DNA of 64,000 nt from Pseudovibrio denitrificans JCM 12308 (GTDB lineage Bacteria; Pseudomonadota; Alphaproteobacteria; Rhizobiales; Stappiaceae). Within the stretch, counting starts at the first letter, position 1; each line of letters starts with the position of its first letter. The translations under genes were made by a program, and so were the position numbers. The notes beneath the pieces were generated by a model, which saw only the letters and a list, made by a program, of their open reading frames with translations, had not been told where the DNA came from and made no database searches. The DNA is taken from contig NZ_BAZK01000010.1 of NCBI RefSeq assembly GCF_001310815.1, positions 174,871 through 238,870 of the forward strand, written 5' to 3'. Positions 9,867-18,639 of this stretch are shown here, piece after piece.

Positions 9867-10148
9867 TTTGCGTCCTTTCTTGTGATGATCAGCGAACCGA
9901 TCAAAAATTTGCAATGGATGCATCAGAAGCCGCCACGGCATGCCCTGTATTTCCGTCTTAATTCCTATAAATTATAGGAGGCAGAATACCGCCGGGCGAC
10001 TTTGAACGCGGCCTTATAAAACTGCCAGCGTGGGAATGCAAGAAGATTCCCGTCAAACTCGGCTCGAATAGCCAGAGTTCAACCAGTTTACACCCCTGCC
10101 CTTGCCAGAGTGTGCATGACTATGGTGTTGCGAGGTGTGTTCGGCTCT
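9867..10148 (-). other. Leader/promoter region of rpmI-rplT
   Basis: This 282-base stretch has no gene. Its length and position fit a promoter plus 5-prime leader for rpmI-rplT, as L20 autoregulatory leaders are found here in other bacteria. I could not define a convincing -35/-10 pair or leader fold by eye. Confidence 0.35.
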
Positions 10149-10658
10149 TCAGATCCTGATGCCAAGCCTTTTAAGTGCACGGCCATAATCCGTAAAGAGC
10201 TGCTGGCAGGCCTGACGTTCAACACCTTCAAAAATTGCAATTTCAGGCCGCTGAACCATGCTTGCAGCCAGGTCTTTGGCCCGCAGGCTCATTTCCTGCG
10301 GCCAAAAGTTTGTGGCATCTTCATTGGTGTAGGCGCCGAACACCAGAGTATCAAAACCGGCCCAGATGGTGGCGGCCATACACATAGCGCAAGGCTCACA
10401 CGTGCTGTAGAGAATGCCACCCGGAAAACTGCGGGCTTTGCTGGCCTCACTAGCGAGCCGAATGGCGTTGATCTCGCCATGGCAGGTGGGATCACACTCC
10501 TTGATCACGGAATCATAGGCCTGCGCCAGAAGCTCACCTTCTGCAGAGTAGACAGCACAGCCAAATGGCGATGGGTAAGGTGTCTCCAGTGAGGTCGCCG
10601 TGAAAGTAATCAGCTCTCTCATGCGCTGATGGTGCAGCTCCAGTTCGCTTTCTGTCAT
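10149..10658 (-). CDS. Nucleoside/guanine deaminase family protein (copy 1)
   Basis: The product has the zinc-dependent cytidine/deoxycytidylate deaminase signature: a CHGEINAIR segment supplying the His ligand and catalytic Glu, and PCAMC supplying two Cys ligands. The C-terminal FWPQEMSLRAKDL and LFTDYGRALKRLGIRI resemble bacterial nucleoside (guanine-type) deaminases. The base specificity cannot be read from the sequence. ATG 10658 has GGGAGGGACGTG upstream; a GTG one codon earlier is too close. It is the downstream member of a tandem pair with the gene at 10699-11205, sharing most motifs and the C-terminal LGIRI. Confidence 0.85.
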   Translation of the reverse strand: MTESELELHHQRMRELITFTATSLETPYPSPFGCAVYSAEGELLAQAYDSVIKECDPTCHGEINAIRLASEASKARSFPGGILYSTCEPCAMCMAATIWAGFDTLVFGAYTNEDATNFWPQEMSLRAKDLAASMVQRPEIAIFEGVERQACQQLFTDYGRALKRLGIRI

Positions 10659-10698
10659 CACGTCCCTCCCCGATCTTTAGTTCCGCGAGGTTTGCTTA

Positions 10699-11205
10699 TT
10701 AGATTCGAATACCGAGCTTGATCATAGTGCTGGCACAGTCAGTGAAGAGCTGCCGACAGGCATCGCGTTCAACCCCTTCGATGATCTCAATCTTCGGGCG
10801 CATGATGACGTGTTCTGCGATATCGCGCGCGCGCAGGTCCATCTCCTGCGGCCAGAAGTTTATCGCATCCTCATTTGTGAAAGCACCAAAGACCAACGTT
10901 TCCACGCCGATGCTGATGGTTGCTGTCATGCACATTGGGCAGGGTTCTGAAGTGGCGTAGAGGATACTGCCGGGAAAGCTGCGGGTTTTGTACTTTTTGC
11001 AGGCTTCGCGAATGGCGTTGAGTTCACCGTGGCTGCTGGGGTCGCATTCGCGGACCATTCTGTTGTAGGCCTGTGCAAGCAAGGTTCCGTCTGAGCCATA
11101 CAGAGCGCCACCGAAGGGCGTGGGATATGGTGTTTCAAAGGAGGTTGCAGTGTATTCCACCAGCGCCTGCATGCGCTTTTGGTGTGTAGCCAGCTCGTTG
11201 TCCAT
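10699..11205 (-). CDS. Nucleoside/guanine deaminase family protein (copy 2)
   Basis: This is a paralogue of the neighbouring deaminase. The zinc and catalytic motifs are SHGELNAIRE (His, Glu) and PCPMC (two Cys); in copy 1 the residue before HGE is Cys, here Ser. It has 168 residues. I place the start at ATG 11205 (MDNELATHQKRMQ) because the longer frame from 11250 would read through the infC terminator hairpin. The pair sits between infC and rpmI, an unusual place. The divergence around the active site suggests two different substrates rather than a recent copy. Confidence 0.85.
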   Translation of the reverse strand: MDNELATHQKRMQALVEYTATSFETPYPTPFGGALYGSDGTLLAQAYNRMVRECDPSSHGELNAIREACKKYKTRSFPGSILYATSEPCPMCMTATISIGVETLVFGAFTNEDAINFWPQEMDLRARDIAEHVIMRPKIEIIEGVERDACRQLFTDCASTMIKLGIRI

Positions 11206-11233
11206 GTGCTCCAACCGTGTTTCGTTGCCCCAA

Positions 11234-11263
11234 ATGAAAATACCCGACACGCTGTGCCGGGTA
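11234..11263 (-). terminator. Terminator after infC
   Basis: On the minus strand tacccggcac pairs with gtgtcgggta (plus 11241-11263) and is followed by tttt. It lies 75 bases after the infC stop and separates infC from the deaminase pair. Confidence 0.75.
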
Positions 11264-11336
11264 ATCTCAAAATTCTCTGGGGCTTCGGTTGAGTAGCTAC
11301 ACAGAAACCAAGCTGGAGCGCTTCAACCTGAGCCTA

Positions 11337-11879
11337 TTAACGAGAAATAGGTGCTAGCACCATCATCATCTGGCGACCTTCCAGCTTAGGATGGGATTCG
11401 ACCTTAGCGATATCTTGGGTCTCTTCCTTCACCTTAAGCAGAAGCTTCATGCCGAGATCTTGGTGAGCCATTTCACGGCCACGGAAGCGCAAGGTTACCT
11501 TAACCTTGTCTCCGCTCTCAAAGAAACGCATCATGTTTCTCATCTTCACTTCATAATCATGAGTGTCGATGTTTGGACGCATCTTGATTTCTTTGATCTC
11601 AACGATCTTCTGTTTTTTGCGTGCTTCAGCAGCTTTCTTCTGAGCTTGGTACTTGTAACGACCATAGTCCAGAATCTTACAAACAGGTGGTTGACTGTTC
11701 GGAGCAATTTCGACCAGATCCAAACCTTGTTCCACCGCCATTGCGAGGGCTTCTTCGGTTGGAGTTGGGCCGAGGTTCTCACCTTCGGCGTTGATCAGCT
11801 GCACTTCGCGAACGCGAATCTCTTTATTGGTGCGCGGCCCTTCCTTAGTGGGTGGCGGTGCGCGAAACGGACGGCGAAT
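11337..11879 (-). CDS. infC: Translation initiation factor IF-3, AUU start
   Basis: The product is IF-3, which binds the 30S subunit and checks start-codon pairing. The usual start codons only open the frame at 11804 ([11 protein letters not shown]), but the conserved N-terminal extension continues in frame upstream: [28 protein letters not shown]. It begins with ATT at 11877-11879, preceded by AAAGAGGAGA at a good spacing. No ATG, GTG or TTG exists at the family start. An AUU start is the known basis of IF-3 autoregulation in E. coli. The full protein has 180 residues and both IF-3 domains. Confidence 0.95.
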   Translation of the reverse strand: MRRPFRAPPPTKEGPRTNKEIRVREVQLINAEGENLGPTPTEEALAMAVEQGLDLVEIAPNSQPPVCKILDYGRYKYQAQKKAAEARKKQKIVEIKEIKMRPNIDTHDYEVKMRNMMRFFESGDKVKVTLRFRGREMAHQDLGMKLLLKVKEETQDIAKVESHPKLEGRQMMMVLAPISR

Positions 11880-12069
11880 GTGAGTATCTCCTCTTTAGAC
11901 TGCCGAACTTGCGAATATTTGATTGCAGTTCAATGACTCGTTCCAACTGTTTCGTCAAGTCGAGAAACACTTCCCAAGAACATCATTTTCGCTGCGTCGC
12001 TAGAATCAGGAAAAATGCCACGTAAGTCAACACTAGTTTTGTAGGTTCTGACGCGACATTTACAACCAG

Positions 12070-13243
12070 TTAGCTGTCTGTTGGTAACAGCTCCCGGTAA
12101 ACGTTTAGTGTGGCTGAGCACATGGCCTGTTTGGTGAAGGATCGTTCGACGTGATCATGGGCGCGTTTGGTCAGTTTTGCCCGGTCTTCTTCACTCATAT
12201 CCAGCGCTTGCGCCATGAGATCACAGAGCTCTTCTGCATTGCCATTCTCGAAATGCCAACCAGTGCGCTCTTCAGCTTTCACGATTGGCGGTACGAGTAC
12301 GGTTTCCGGCACAGCGCCGATGTTAGAAACGATAATCGGCACACCTGCAGCCTGTGCTTCAACAGCTGCACGACCAAAAGCTTCCGCCTCAATGGAGGCC
12401 ACGACAGAAGCATCTGCAATTGCGAGTGCTGCCGGTACATCAGAACAATGGCCGACGATGCGTACGTGTTCGATCAACTCGGATTCTGCGATCTGCAATT
12501 CCAGAGACTGGCGGTAGGCTTCGCGGCCCTGATCATCACCAGCCAGAACCACCAGAACATCATCATAGCCACCACGCTCAATCAGCTGGCGTGTGGCTTC
12601 GATCAGAACCCTCTGGCCTTTCCATTCCGTCAGGCGCGCCAGGTTCATAACAACACGGCGATTATCAGAAACTCCCCAGCGCGCGTAGGTCTGTCACACG
12701 CTCATCACTGATGTTGTCCCGATTGAAGGATTCCACATCTGGCCCGCGATAGATAACAGAGGTTTTGCCCTTGGTGCGTGGGTCACGTTTTTCGACCAGA
12801 TCCGCAGTAAAGCGTGAGTTGGCAATCACTTTGTCTGCGCGAGTCATGGAGGAATTGTAAAACGCCTTGAACTTGTTCGTTTCCTTGTAAATGCCGTGAT
12901 AGGTGGTGACATAAGGAATGTTCAGGCGGTGTGCTGCCCACAAAGCGGACCATGCAGGAGCTCGGGATCTGGCGTGCACCAGATCAACCCGGTTTTGCTG
13001 GCAGATGCGCTCAATCAGATAAGAGTTGCGCCACATGGTCCATGGGTTCTTGGACTTCACTGGCAGTTCAAAGTGCACGGCGCCGGTTGCTTCCAACTCA
13101 GGAACCATGCGTCCACCCTGCGAGATCACAAGGCTATTCCAGCCTTCGTTGACGATCGCCTCTGCCACATCCACTGTGGTGCGCTCGGCTCCGCCGGTTT
13201 GAAGGTCGGGGACAATTTGCAAAATGGTTGGCACTTTGGACAT
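12070..13243 (-). CDS. GT4-type glycosyltransferase (frameshifted)
   Basis: The N-terminal half from ATG 13243 reads SKVPTILQIVPDLQTGGAER, with HARSRAPAWSA and YHGIYKETNKF, as in GT-B fold family 4 enzymes. The C-terminal half, in another frame, has VVMNLARLTEWKGQ, GDDQGRE and the donor-site EAFGRAAVEAQAAGVPIIVS (the EX7E motif). They join at about 12677-12685 if two bases (GC in a CGCGCG run) are restored, or one removed, giving about 390 residues. It probably transfers a sugar onto lipopolysaccharide or a lipid. No glycan cluster adjoins it. It is divergent from the hydrolase at 13375. Confidence 0.82.
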
Positions 13244-13374
13244 TTCTCTATGTTTTTTGAGCGGCATCCAACTATGCTCGCCCAAATGACAGGCAGGCAG
13301 GCGCGGAAGCACGATAATCAGGTTTCCAAACAGTTGCCGGCCACTATAAGCCGATAAGCGTTTGGAGGTTATGA

Positions 13375-14163
13375 ATGAGTGCTGACTTACCGCAATTCAT
13401 CAGCGTTGGCAAAGGAGACAGTGCGCGGCAGATTGCAGTGCGACATGATGAACGCGGTGCGCCGGGTGTTCTTTGGCTTTCCGGCTTCAAATCCGACATG
13501 CTTGGCACAAAGGCAGAAGTGCTTGCAGAATGGGCTGAAAAGAAGGGCCTGACCTGCACCCGCATGGATTACTCCGGTCACGGCGAATCCGGTGGTGAGT
13601 TTGTTGATGGCACCATCTCCCTTTGGCTGGAAGAAGCTGTGGCTGTGTTTAAACAGTTCTGCAAAGGCCCGACTGTTGTCATCGGTTCTTCCATGGGCGG
13701 CTGGATGGCTTTGCTGCTGGCTAAGTCACTCCATGAAGCTTCGGAAGAGATGGAAGGCTCCCTCTCTGGCATGGTGCTGATTGCGCCTGCTCCTGATTTT
13801 ACCGAGGAACTGATGTGGAAGCATGAGTTTACCGATGAGATCAAGCAGGAGATTATGGAGAAAGGCCGCTTCGAGCGCCCTTCCGAGTATGAAGACAGCC
13901 CGTACATCATCACGCGTGACCTGATCGAAGACGGCAGAAAGAACCTGCTGCTCGGTGAGCCAATCATCACCAACTGCAAGACCATCATTCTACAGGGCCA
14001 GAAAGATGACGCGGTGCCGTGGCAGCATGCCTTGCGTATCGTCGAAGGCATGGCGCATGACGATGTGGTGCTGACTCTGGTGAAAGACGGCGATCATCGC
14101 CTGTCGCGTCCTGAAGATCTGGATCGCATGATCGCAGCCGTGGCCGAACTCGCCCAGCGTTGA
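13375..14163 (+). CDS. Alpha/beta hydrolase
   Basis: The 262-residue alpha/beta-fold hydrolase has the nucleophile elbow GSSMGG (about residue 105), the oxyanion strand VLWLSGFKSD, DYSGHGES, an acid in QGQKDDAVPW and the catalytic His in DGDHRLSRPED near the C-terminus. The layout resembles ABHD10-like acyl esterases/thioesterases. There is no signal peptide, so it is cytoplasmic. The substrate is unknown. It is divergent from the glycosyltransferase and ends against the convergent LysR gene with 34 bases between. Confidence 0.85.
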   Translation: MSADLPQFISVGKGDSARQIAVRHDERGAPGVLWLSGFKSDMLGTKAEVLAEWAEKKGLTCTRMDYSGHGESGGEFVDGTISLWLEEAVAVFKQFCKGPTVVIGSSMGGWMALLLAKSLHEASEEMEGSLSGMVLIAPAPDFTEELMWKHEFTDEIKQEIMEKGRFERPSEYEDSPYIITRDLIEDGRKNLLLGEPIITNCKTIILQGQKDDAVPWQHALRIVEGMAHDDVVLTLVKDGDHRLSRPEDLDRMIAAVAELAQR

Positions 14164-14197
14164 TTTAATCTAGTGGTTAGGCTTCTGATGCAGGAGC

Positions 14198-15094
14198 CTA
14201 GCTGCCACTCATTTGACCGCATAGATCTGCGATCTCCTGGTGAAACCAATCATACCGAGCAGGTAGAGGGCGATGCTTCTTCACCGTCATGTATAGCGGG
14301 TCGCTGACGGGTTCTTTCAACTCCAGAGTTTTGATCTTCTGCTGCGCCTCAAAGCTGCACACTGCGGTTTCGGGAAGGACTGTGTACCCCAGCCCTTGCG
14401 AGACAGGCACGAGAATCTGGCTGAGTTGGTTGATGTAGCCAGTCACCCGCAGATCACCCTTAGCGGATGCCATCTCCACGAAATTCGGCGTAAGTAAACG
14501 CTCTGCGTAATGCTGGCCGTCCGGGTGATCAATGAAACCCAGTTTTTGCAGGCCTTCGAATGCGACTGCTCTTCCTTTGAAATCTGCTGGCACGACAAGG
14601 CAGAGGGGCTCGTTGCCGATGTGCTGCAGTTCCAACGCTGAGTGCTGTGCTTGTTGGGTGACTATGCAGAGATCCATCTCGTTGCTTTGTAACAGCTGAA
14701 GGCTACGATGGTTTGGAGCGACCTCGACCTTCAGCATTAATCCGGGATATCGGCTCTGGCGTTCGAGTAGCTTTGGGTAGAGATAGAGCGCCATGGAACC
14801 GGAGCACGCAATACGGATTTCGCCGGTGTTTGGGTCATCCTGCTGAATAGCTTCCCGAAGTTCTGCCTCCTGCCTTTCGGCTGTGAGCGCGAAGCTCAAC
14901 AGAAGTTCCCCTTCCCGTGTCAGCTCAAAGCCCTTGCCGATCTTCGTAATCAGCGGCGCTCCGATCTGCTGCTCCAGCTTTTTCAGATGCTGGCTGACAC
15001 CCGGCTGCGTCATGCCGAGTTGATTGGCTGTCTGTGTGAAGTGACCAGTTTCGGTTAATTTGACGAAGGTTCTGAGCCATTGGGAGTTTAACAT
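14198..15094 (-). CDS. LysR family transcriptional regulator
   Basis: This protein of about 298 residues has an N-terminal winged helix (TGHFTQTANQLGMTQPGVSQ, then HLKKLEQQIGAPL) and a C-terminal periplasmic-binding-like effector domain (GEIRIACSGSMALYLYPKLL). I prefer ATG 15094 (MLNSQWLRTF) with GGGA close upstream, over ATG 15109. It is divergent from a VOC-family gene, and the shared region holds a perfect 10-bp inverted repeat with T-N11-A geometry. That arrangement suggests it controls itself and the VOC gene. The inducer is unknown. Confidence 0.9.
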   Translation of the reverse strand: MLNSQWLRTFVKLTETGHFTQTANQLGMTQPGVSQHLKKLEQQIGAPLITKIGKGFELTREGELLLSFALTAERQEAELREAIQQDDPNTGEIRIACSGSMALYLYPKLLERQSRYPGLMLKVEVAPNHRSLQLLQSNEMDLCIVTQQAQHSALELQHIGNEPLCLVVPADFKGRAVAFEGLQKLGFIDHPDGQHYAERLLTPNFVEMASAKGDLRVTGYINQLSQILVPVSQGLGYTVLPETAVCSFEAQQKIKTLELKEPVSDPLYMTVKKHRPLPARYDWFHQEIADLCGQMSGS

Positions 15095-15115
15095 GGTCCC
15101 AACATACATAACATT

Positions 15116-15146
15116 AAATTATCATAAAACTAATAAATGATAATTT
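15116..15146. promoter_or_regulatory. LysR-type operator between lysR and VOC gene
   Basis: The arms aaattatcat (15116-15125) and atgataattt (15137-15146) are perfect inverted repeats around an 11-base spacer, so the site has the classic T-N11-A core. It lies 22 bases upstream of the lysR start and 78 bases upstream of the VOC start, as expected for a shared operator. Confidence 0.7.
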
Positions 15147-15224
15147 CTGATTTTCTCACAGACTTGCTACATCCAACGTGTTCAAGGCATTCCGCCTATT
15201 GAGATTAGCGTAGCGAGGTCTGTT

Positions 15225-15734
15225 ATGTCCGCCCCTTATCCAAGACGTTTCTCCCACATTGGTCTTTCTGTTCCTGATGTGGAAGCTGCGGTGAAGTTCT
15301 ATCGTGATGTGATGGGCTGGTACATCATCATGGAGCCAAGCGAGATCGTTGAAGATGACAGCGCAATTGGCGAGATGTGCACCGACGTGTTTGGTAAAGG
15401 CTGGAAGAGCTTCAAAATTGCTCACCTATCCACCAGCGATGGCATCGGCGTTGAGCTCTTTGAGTTTGCTCAGAACGAGAGCCCAGAGAACAACTTCGAA
15501 TACTGGAAGACCGGCATCTTCCATTACTGTGTTCAGGACCCTGATGTGGAAGGTCTCGCAGACAAGATTGAGGCCGCAGGTGGTAAGCGCCGCATGAAAG
15601 AGCCACGCTATTACTATCCGGGTGAGAAGCCTTATCGCATGATCTACATGGAAGATCCGTTCGGCAATATTCTGGAGATCTACAGCCATTCCTACGAGCT
15701 GCACTATTCCAGCGGTGCCTACCAGAAATCCTAG
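15225..15734 (+). CDS. VOC (glyoxalase-fold) family protein
   Basis: The 169-residue protein has two beta-alpha-beta-beta-beta modules. The first opens with FSHIGLSVPDVEAAVKFYRD, carrying the N-terminal metal-ligand His. The second has GIFHYCVQDPDVEGLADKI and ends with MEDPFGNILEIYSHSYE, where the Glu is a usual metal ligand. This fits lactoylglutathione lyase/dioxygenase-like VOC enzymes; the reaction cannot be told from sequence. Divergence from a LysR gene with a strong operator suggests induction by its own substrate or a related electrophile. Confidence 0.88.
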   Translation: MSAPYPRRFSHIGLSVPDVEAAVKFYRDVMGWYIIMEPSEIVEDDSAIGEMCTDVFGKGWKSFKIAHLSTSDGIGVELFEFAQNESPENNFEYWKTGIFHYCVQDPDVEGLADKIEAAGGKRRMKEPRYYYPGEKPYRMIYMEDPFGNILEIYSHSYELHYSSGAYQKS

Positions 15735-15745
15735 GTTCTCCAAGG

Positions 15746-15773
15746 TGTGCTCGAAGAATTTTAATCGAGCACA
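15746..15773 (+). terminator. Probable terminator after the VOC gene
   Basis: A perfect 9-bp inverted repeat (tgtgctcga 15746-15754, tcgagcaca 15765-15773) lies 11 bases after the stop. No long T-run follows, so termination may be partial. Confidence 0.5.
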
Positions 15774-15864
15774 TCTAAATCTGCCCCAGCTTTCTTAGAG
15801 TGGCTGAAAGGCGTTTGGCTGCAAATAGACCAGTATTCTGACAGGTCTTGAAGAGTAGCAGCCC

Positions 15865-16487
15865 ATGTCAAAAGACATTCTGGTGGCAATCGCCTTCTTT
15901 TCCGCCAACGGACACACCGAGACGCTGGCACATGCGATCGCGCGTGGTGCCCGCGAAAATGGCGTGACCGTTACCTTTGTGCCTGTCAGCGAGTATGAAG
16001 ATACGGACTGGGGCACTCTGGAAGCCGCCGATGCCATCGTATTCGGCACCCCAACCTACATGGGCGGTGTTGCCGCTCCCTTCAAATTCTTCATGGATGC
16101 CTCTGCCACCGTTTGGTACAAACAGGGCTGGATCAACAAGATTGCCGGGGGCTTCAGCGTTTCCGGTTCCATGAGCGGTGACCGGCTCAACGTTTTCCTT
16201 CAAATGGCGACCTTTGCTGCTCAGCATGGTATGATCTGGGTGAGCTTGGCATGCCTCCCGGCAACAATTACAGCTTCGGCAGCAATGACGATCTCAACCG
16301 CCTCGGCGTGTACTATGGCGCTGCTGCGCAGGCCAACATGGATGAAGGGCCGGAGGTCGCTCCACCGCAGTCGGACCGTGACACAGCTTTCGCTTATGGC
16401 GCCCGTATTGCCAAAGCAACGCGTCGCTGGGTGGAAGGTGGTCACAATCAACCTCAGCAAAGCAAAGGTAAGTCTCCCTTGCACTGA
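15865..16487 (+). CDS. Flavodoxin-fold quinone reductase, WrbA-like (frameshifted)
   Basis: The N-terminal frame reads FFSANGHTETLAHAIARGA (FMN phosphate loop), GTPTYMGGVAAPFKFFMD and HGMIWVSL. It then shifts at about 16248, and the next frame continues MPPGNNYSFGSNDDLNRLG to the end. One G restored in the GG at 16248-16249 gives the family sequence and about 207 residues. WrbA-like enzymes use FMN and NAD(P)H to reduce quinones by two electrons, avoiding semiquinone radicals. It is a paralogue of the intact gene at 23024. Its neighbours (VOC, SMR exporter) fit detoxification. Confidence 0.85.
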
Positions 16488-16561
16488 TGATATGCTATAA
16501 GCTTGTGTTTTAAGATTTTTTCCAGTTTGGAAGTAATCATGGTTGTGTTGGAGGCAACTGA

Positions 16562-16882
16562 ATGGCGTGGATCTGGCTCATCATTGCAGGCATGTTTGAA
16601 ATGGCTTTTGCCATCTGCCTCAAGCTCTCTGGGGGCTTCACCAGACCGCTCTACACCATCGCTTTTGTCATCACGGCTTTCCTGTCGCTTTACTTCCTGA
16701 CCAGAGCGATGGCCTCTATCCCCATCGGCACGGCCTACGCCGTCTGGACAGGCATCGGCGCCTCCGGCATCGCAATCCTAGGCATCTTTCTCTTCGGCGA
16801 ACCCGTCACCTTCCTCCGCCTCTTCTTCATCGCCCTCCTCATCGCCGCAATCGTGGGGCTGAAGTTTGTGTCGAATGGGTAG
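16562..16882 (+). CDS. SMR family exporter, SugE/Gdx type
   Basis: The 106-residue protein has four transmembrane helices. The essential membrane Glu is in helix 1 (AGMFEMAFAICLK), and the SMR signature IGTAYAVWTGIGASGIA is present. Extra similarity to SugE/Gdx (KLSGGFTRP, GEPVTFLRL) points to the guanidinium-exporter subgroup rather than EmrE, but the specificity is inferred. These proteins work as antiparallel dimers driven by protons. I saw no guanidine riboswitch in the 75-base upstream gap. Confidence 0.87.
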   Translation: MAWIWLIIAGMFEMAFAICLKLSGGFTRPLYTIAFVITAFLSLYFLTRAMASIPIGTAYAVWTGIGASGIAILGIFLFGEPVTFLRLFFIALLIAAIVGLKFVSNG

Positions 16883-16945
16883 GAGTGGTTAGGCTCGTTC
16901 GAAAGCTGCTTCAAATTGCTCGGCCAGCTCTTGCGATGCTCTGAC

Positions 16946-17764
16946 TCAGCCCGGGTCACCTTCACCAAAGCTACCGCCAACGCAGAACAGATCATTCTTA
17001 AAAATCGCCGTACGAAGCATCTCCGTTTGCAATAGGGTGAAGCTTGGTTTGTAACAGACAACTCCTTGGATCTTTTGTTGTTCTTTCAATAACTTGATTA
17101 CTGATGAGGCATTCTGCGGGCGCTTCAACAGTAAAATATTCACTTCTCGCATTCCAGATGAGAGCGACGCTTGCTTCTGTCGGTAGCGTAGTACTTCTGC
17201 TTCAGATTGAAGAGTATCTCGTATGGCAACATATCTGCAATTTCTGAGGGAACTAACAGCTTTAAACTGAGGTGAGTTTGCTTCAATCTCATTCATAGCG
17301 ACCAGATTGAAACTGGTGAGTTCGGGTAGCCTATCAACTTGATCTATATTCAGTTGGTTAAAGCAAACACCCTGATCTGAAAATTGATGGTGATCAGCAA
17401 CTCTTAATGTTGGAAAGAACAAATCAAACTGAGCCGCAAATTCGTTGCCCGGCTCAGTTGAGTGCAGGATATTTCGAAGTTTATCTGCAGCGTGCTGCTT
17501 GCGGATCTTATATTTGTAGTTTCTCCCAAAACTGACAGCTGATCGCCCTTTATAGAGCACGGCAACAACTGGCGAGTTGGTCATGTACGCCAAATGTGTT
17601 CCGTTCTTACAGATAAAGCAACGGTTGAACTCATCAGCATCTAGATGCTTTTTGCAAATAGCAACAATCTCAAGTCCACTTTGCACCAGATCAGCTTTGA
17701 TCCCCTCAACAAACCATACCTGCTTTTCCTGATCTGGTTTGATGACGAGGATGTTGTGTTCCAT
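16946..17764 (-). CDS. NDK-like domain protein of unknown function
   Basis: Residues 1-115 resemble nucleoside diphosphate kinase: ILVIKPDQEKQVWFVEGI, SGLEIVAICKKHL, MTNSPVVAVLYKGRSAV, then LRNILHST and FDLFFP. The NxxH here aligns with the NDK active-site NxxHGSDS, so the phosphorylatable His seems kept while HGSDS is altered. Residues 120-272 are a second domain I do not recognise (AMNEIEANSPQF, VCYKPSFTLLQTEML, GGSFGEGDPG). It follows an SDR gene by 13 bases. The stop falls right after GDPG. One added base near 16948 would extend the protein by LSQSIARAGRAI to a stop at 16911, so the end is uncertain. Confidence 0.7.
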   Translation of the reverse strand: MEHNILVIKPDQEKQVWFVEGIKADLVQSGLEIVAICKKHLDADEFNRCFICKNGTHLAYMTNSPVVAVLYKGRSAVSFGRNYKYKIRKQHAADKLRNILHSTEPGNEFAAQFDLFFPTLRVADHHQFSDQGVCFNQLNIDQVDRLPELTSFNLVAMNEIEANSPQFKAVSSLRNCRYVAIRDTLQSEAEVLRYRQKQASLSSGMREVNILLLKRPQNASSVIKLLKEQQKIQGVVCYKPSFTLLQTEMLRTAIFKNDLFCVGGSFGEGDPG

Positions 17765-17777
17765 AGAGATAGCTCAA

Positions 17778-18500
17778 TCAGACAAGTTGAGTTGCTGGGT
17801 CGTGTGTAGTGATTGGCATCATGTCATTGTTCAAGCACTCCACAACCTCCACACGTTCTGGGTTTCGAAGAAGCTTTGCATACTTGTATTTGAAGCTGCC
17901 ACTTGAGAGTTCAACAATCTGGTTTGCCACCCAAATAGGATCAAGCATCGTCTTGGTGTCTTCATATGTATTGTCCCAGAAAGACGTTCGAATGCCTGAA
18001 GGAGCCACCACGAGAACCTTGCCCAGACTTTGATCCCTCACTAACGATGCTCCCAACATGCCCAAGCCTGACTTAGTTGCACAATAGGCAGGCTCCAACT
18101 CGCGAGGGGTGTATTGAGAGCTGGACGTGATTAGTATTATCTTGAGAGGAAAATCTGATCTTCTCTTGAGGCGCTGGATCAGCAGCATTGGAGCTAGCAG
18201 ACCGACATTTACCATTGCACCCAGATCGTTGTCTTCAAGCTCATCAATATGACCTCGTTGCAGAAAGCCAGCTGCATAAACAAGTGTATGGACTGGATCA
18301 AAACACTCCAAGACCCGATCAATATCCTGTCCCAGCTGAATTGGATCATGCGTCATTGCGAAGTTTTGGAAGGTTACCTCTTCAATATCAGGCTGCTTGC
18401 GCCCAGTAACACAAACATTATGCCCTTCATTCGCATAATGCTTTGCCAGCTCAAGGCTAACGCCAGATGTCCCGCCAACAATCAAAATGTTCTTTTTCAT
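17778..18500 (-). CDS. Short-chain dehydrogenase/reductase
   Basis: This is a 240-residue SDR. The nucleotide-binding loop is VGGTSGVSLELA (the usual TGxxxGxG is replaced by GGTSGVS), followed by a basic TGRK that suggests NADP(H). It has YAAGFLQRG for the NAG motif, the catalytic Ser in LITSSSQYT, and YCATKSG for YxxxK. It is the first gene of a two-gene unit with the NDK-like gene and starts 139 bases from the divergent AraC gene. The substrate is unknown. Confidence 0.87.
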   Translation of the reverse strand: MKKNILIVGGTSGVSLELAKHYANEGHNVCVTGRKQPDIEEVTFQNFAMTHDPIQLGQDIDRVLECFDPVHTLVYAAGFLQRGHIDELEDNDLGAMVNVGLLAPMLLIQRLKRRSDFPLKIILITSSSQYTPRELEPAYCATKSGLGMLGASLVRDQSLGKVLVVAPSGIRTSFWDNTYEDTKTMLDPIWVANQIVELSSGSFKYKYAKLLRNPERVEVVECLNNDMMPITTHDPATQLV

Positions 18501-18639
18501 AAATGGTGCTTTCTAAAATCAAATCAGTATCCTGAAACATACCTTGCAAATGCAATGCAAAGGAAAGCTCAGTTGCACCCTTAAATACTCAGTGATACTA
18601 CTACCATCATTAGTTGTATTCTATTGATATTGGCATCTG

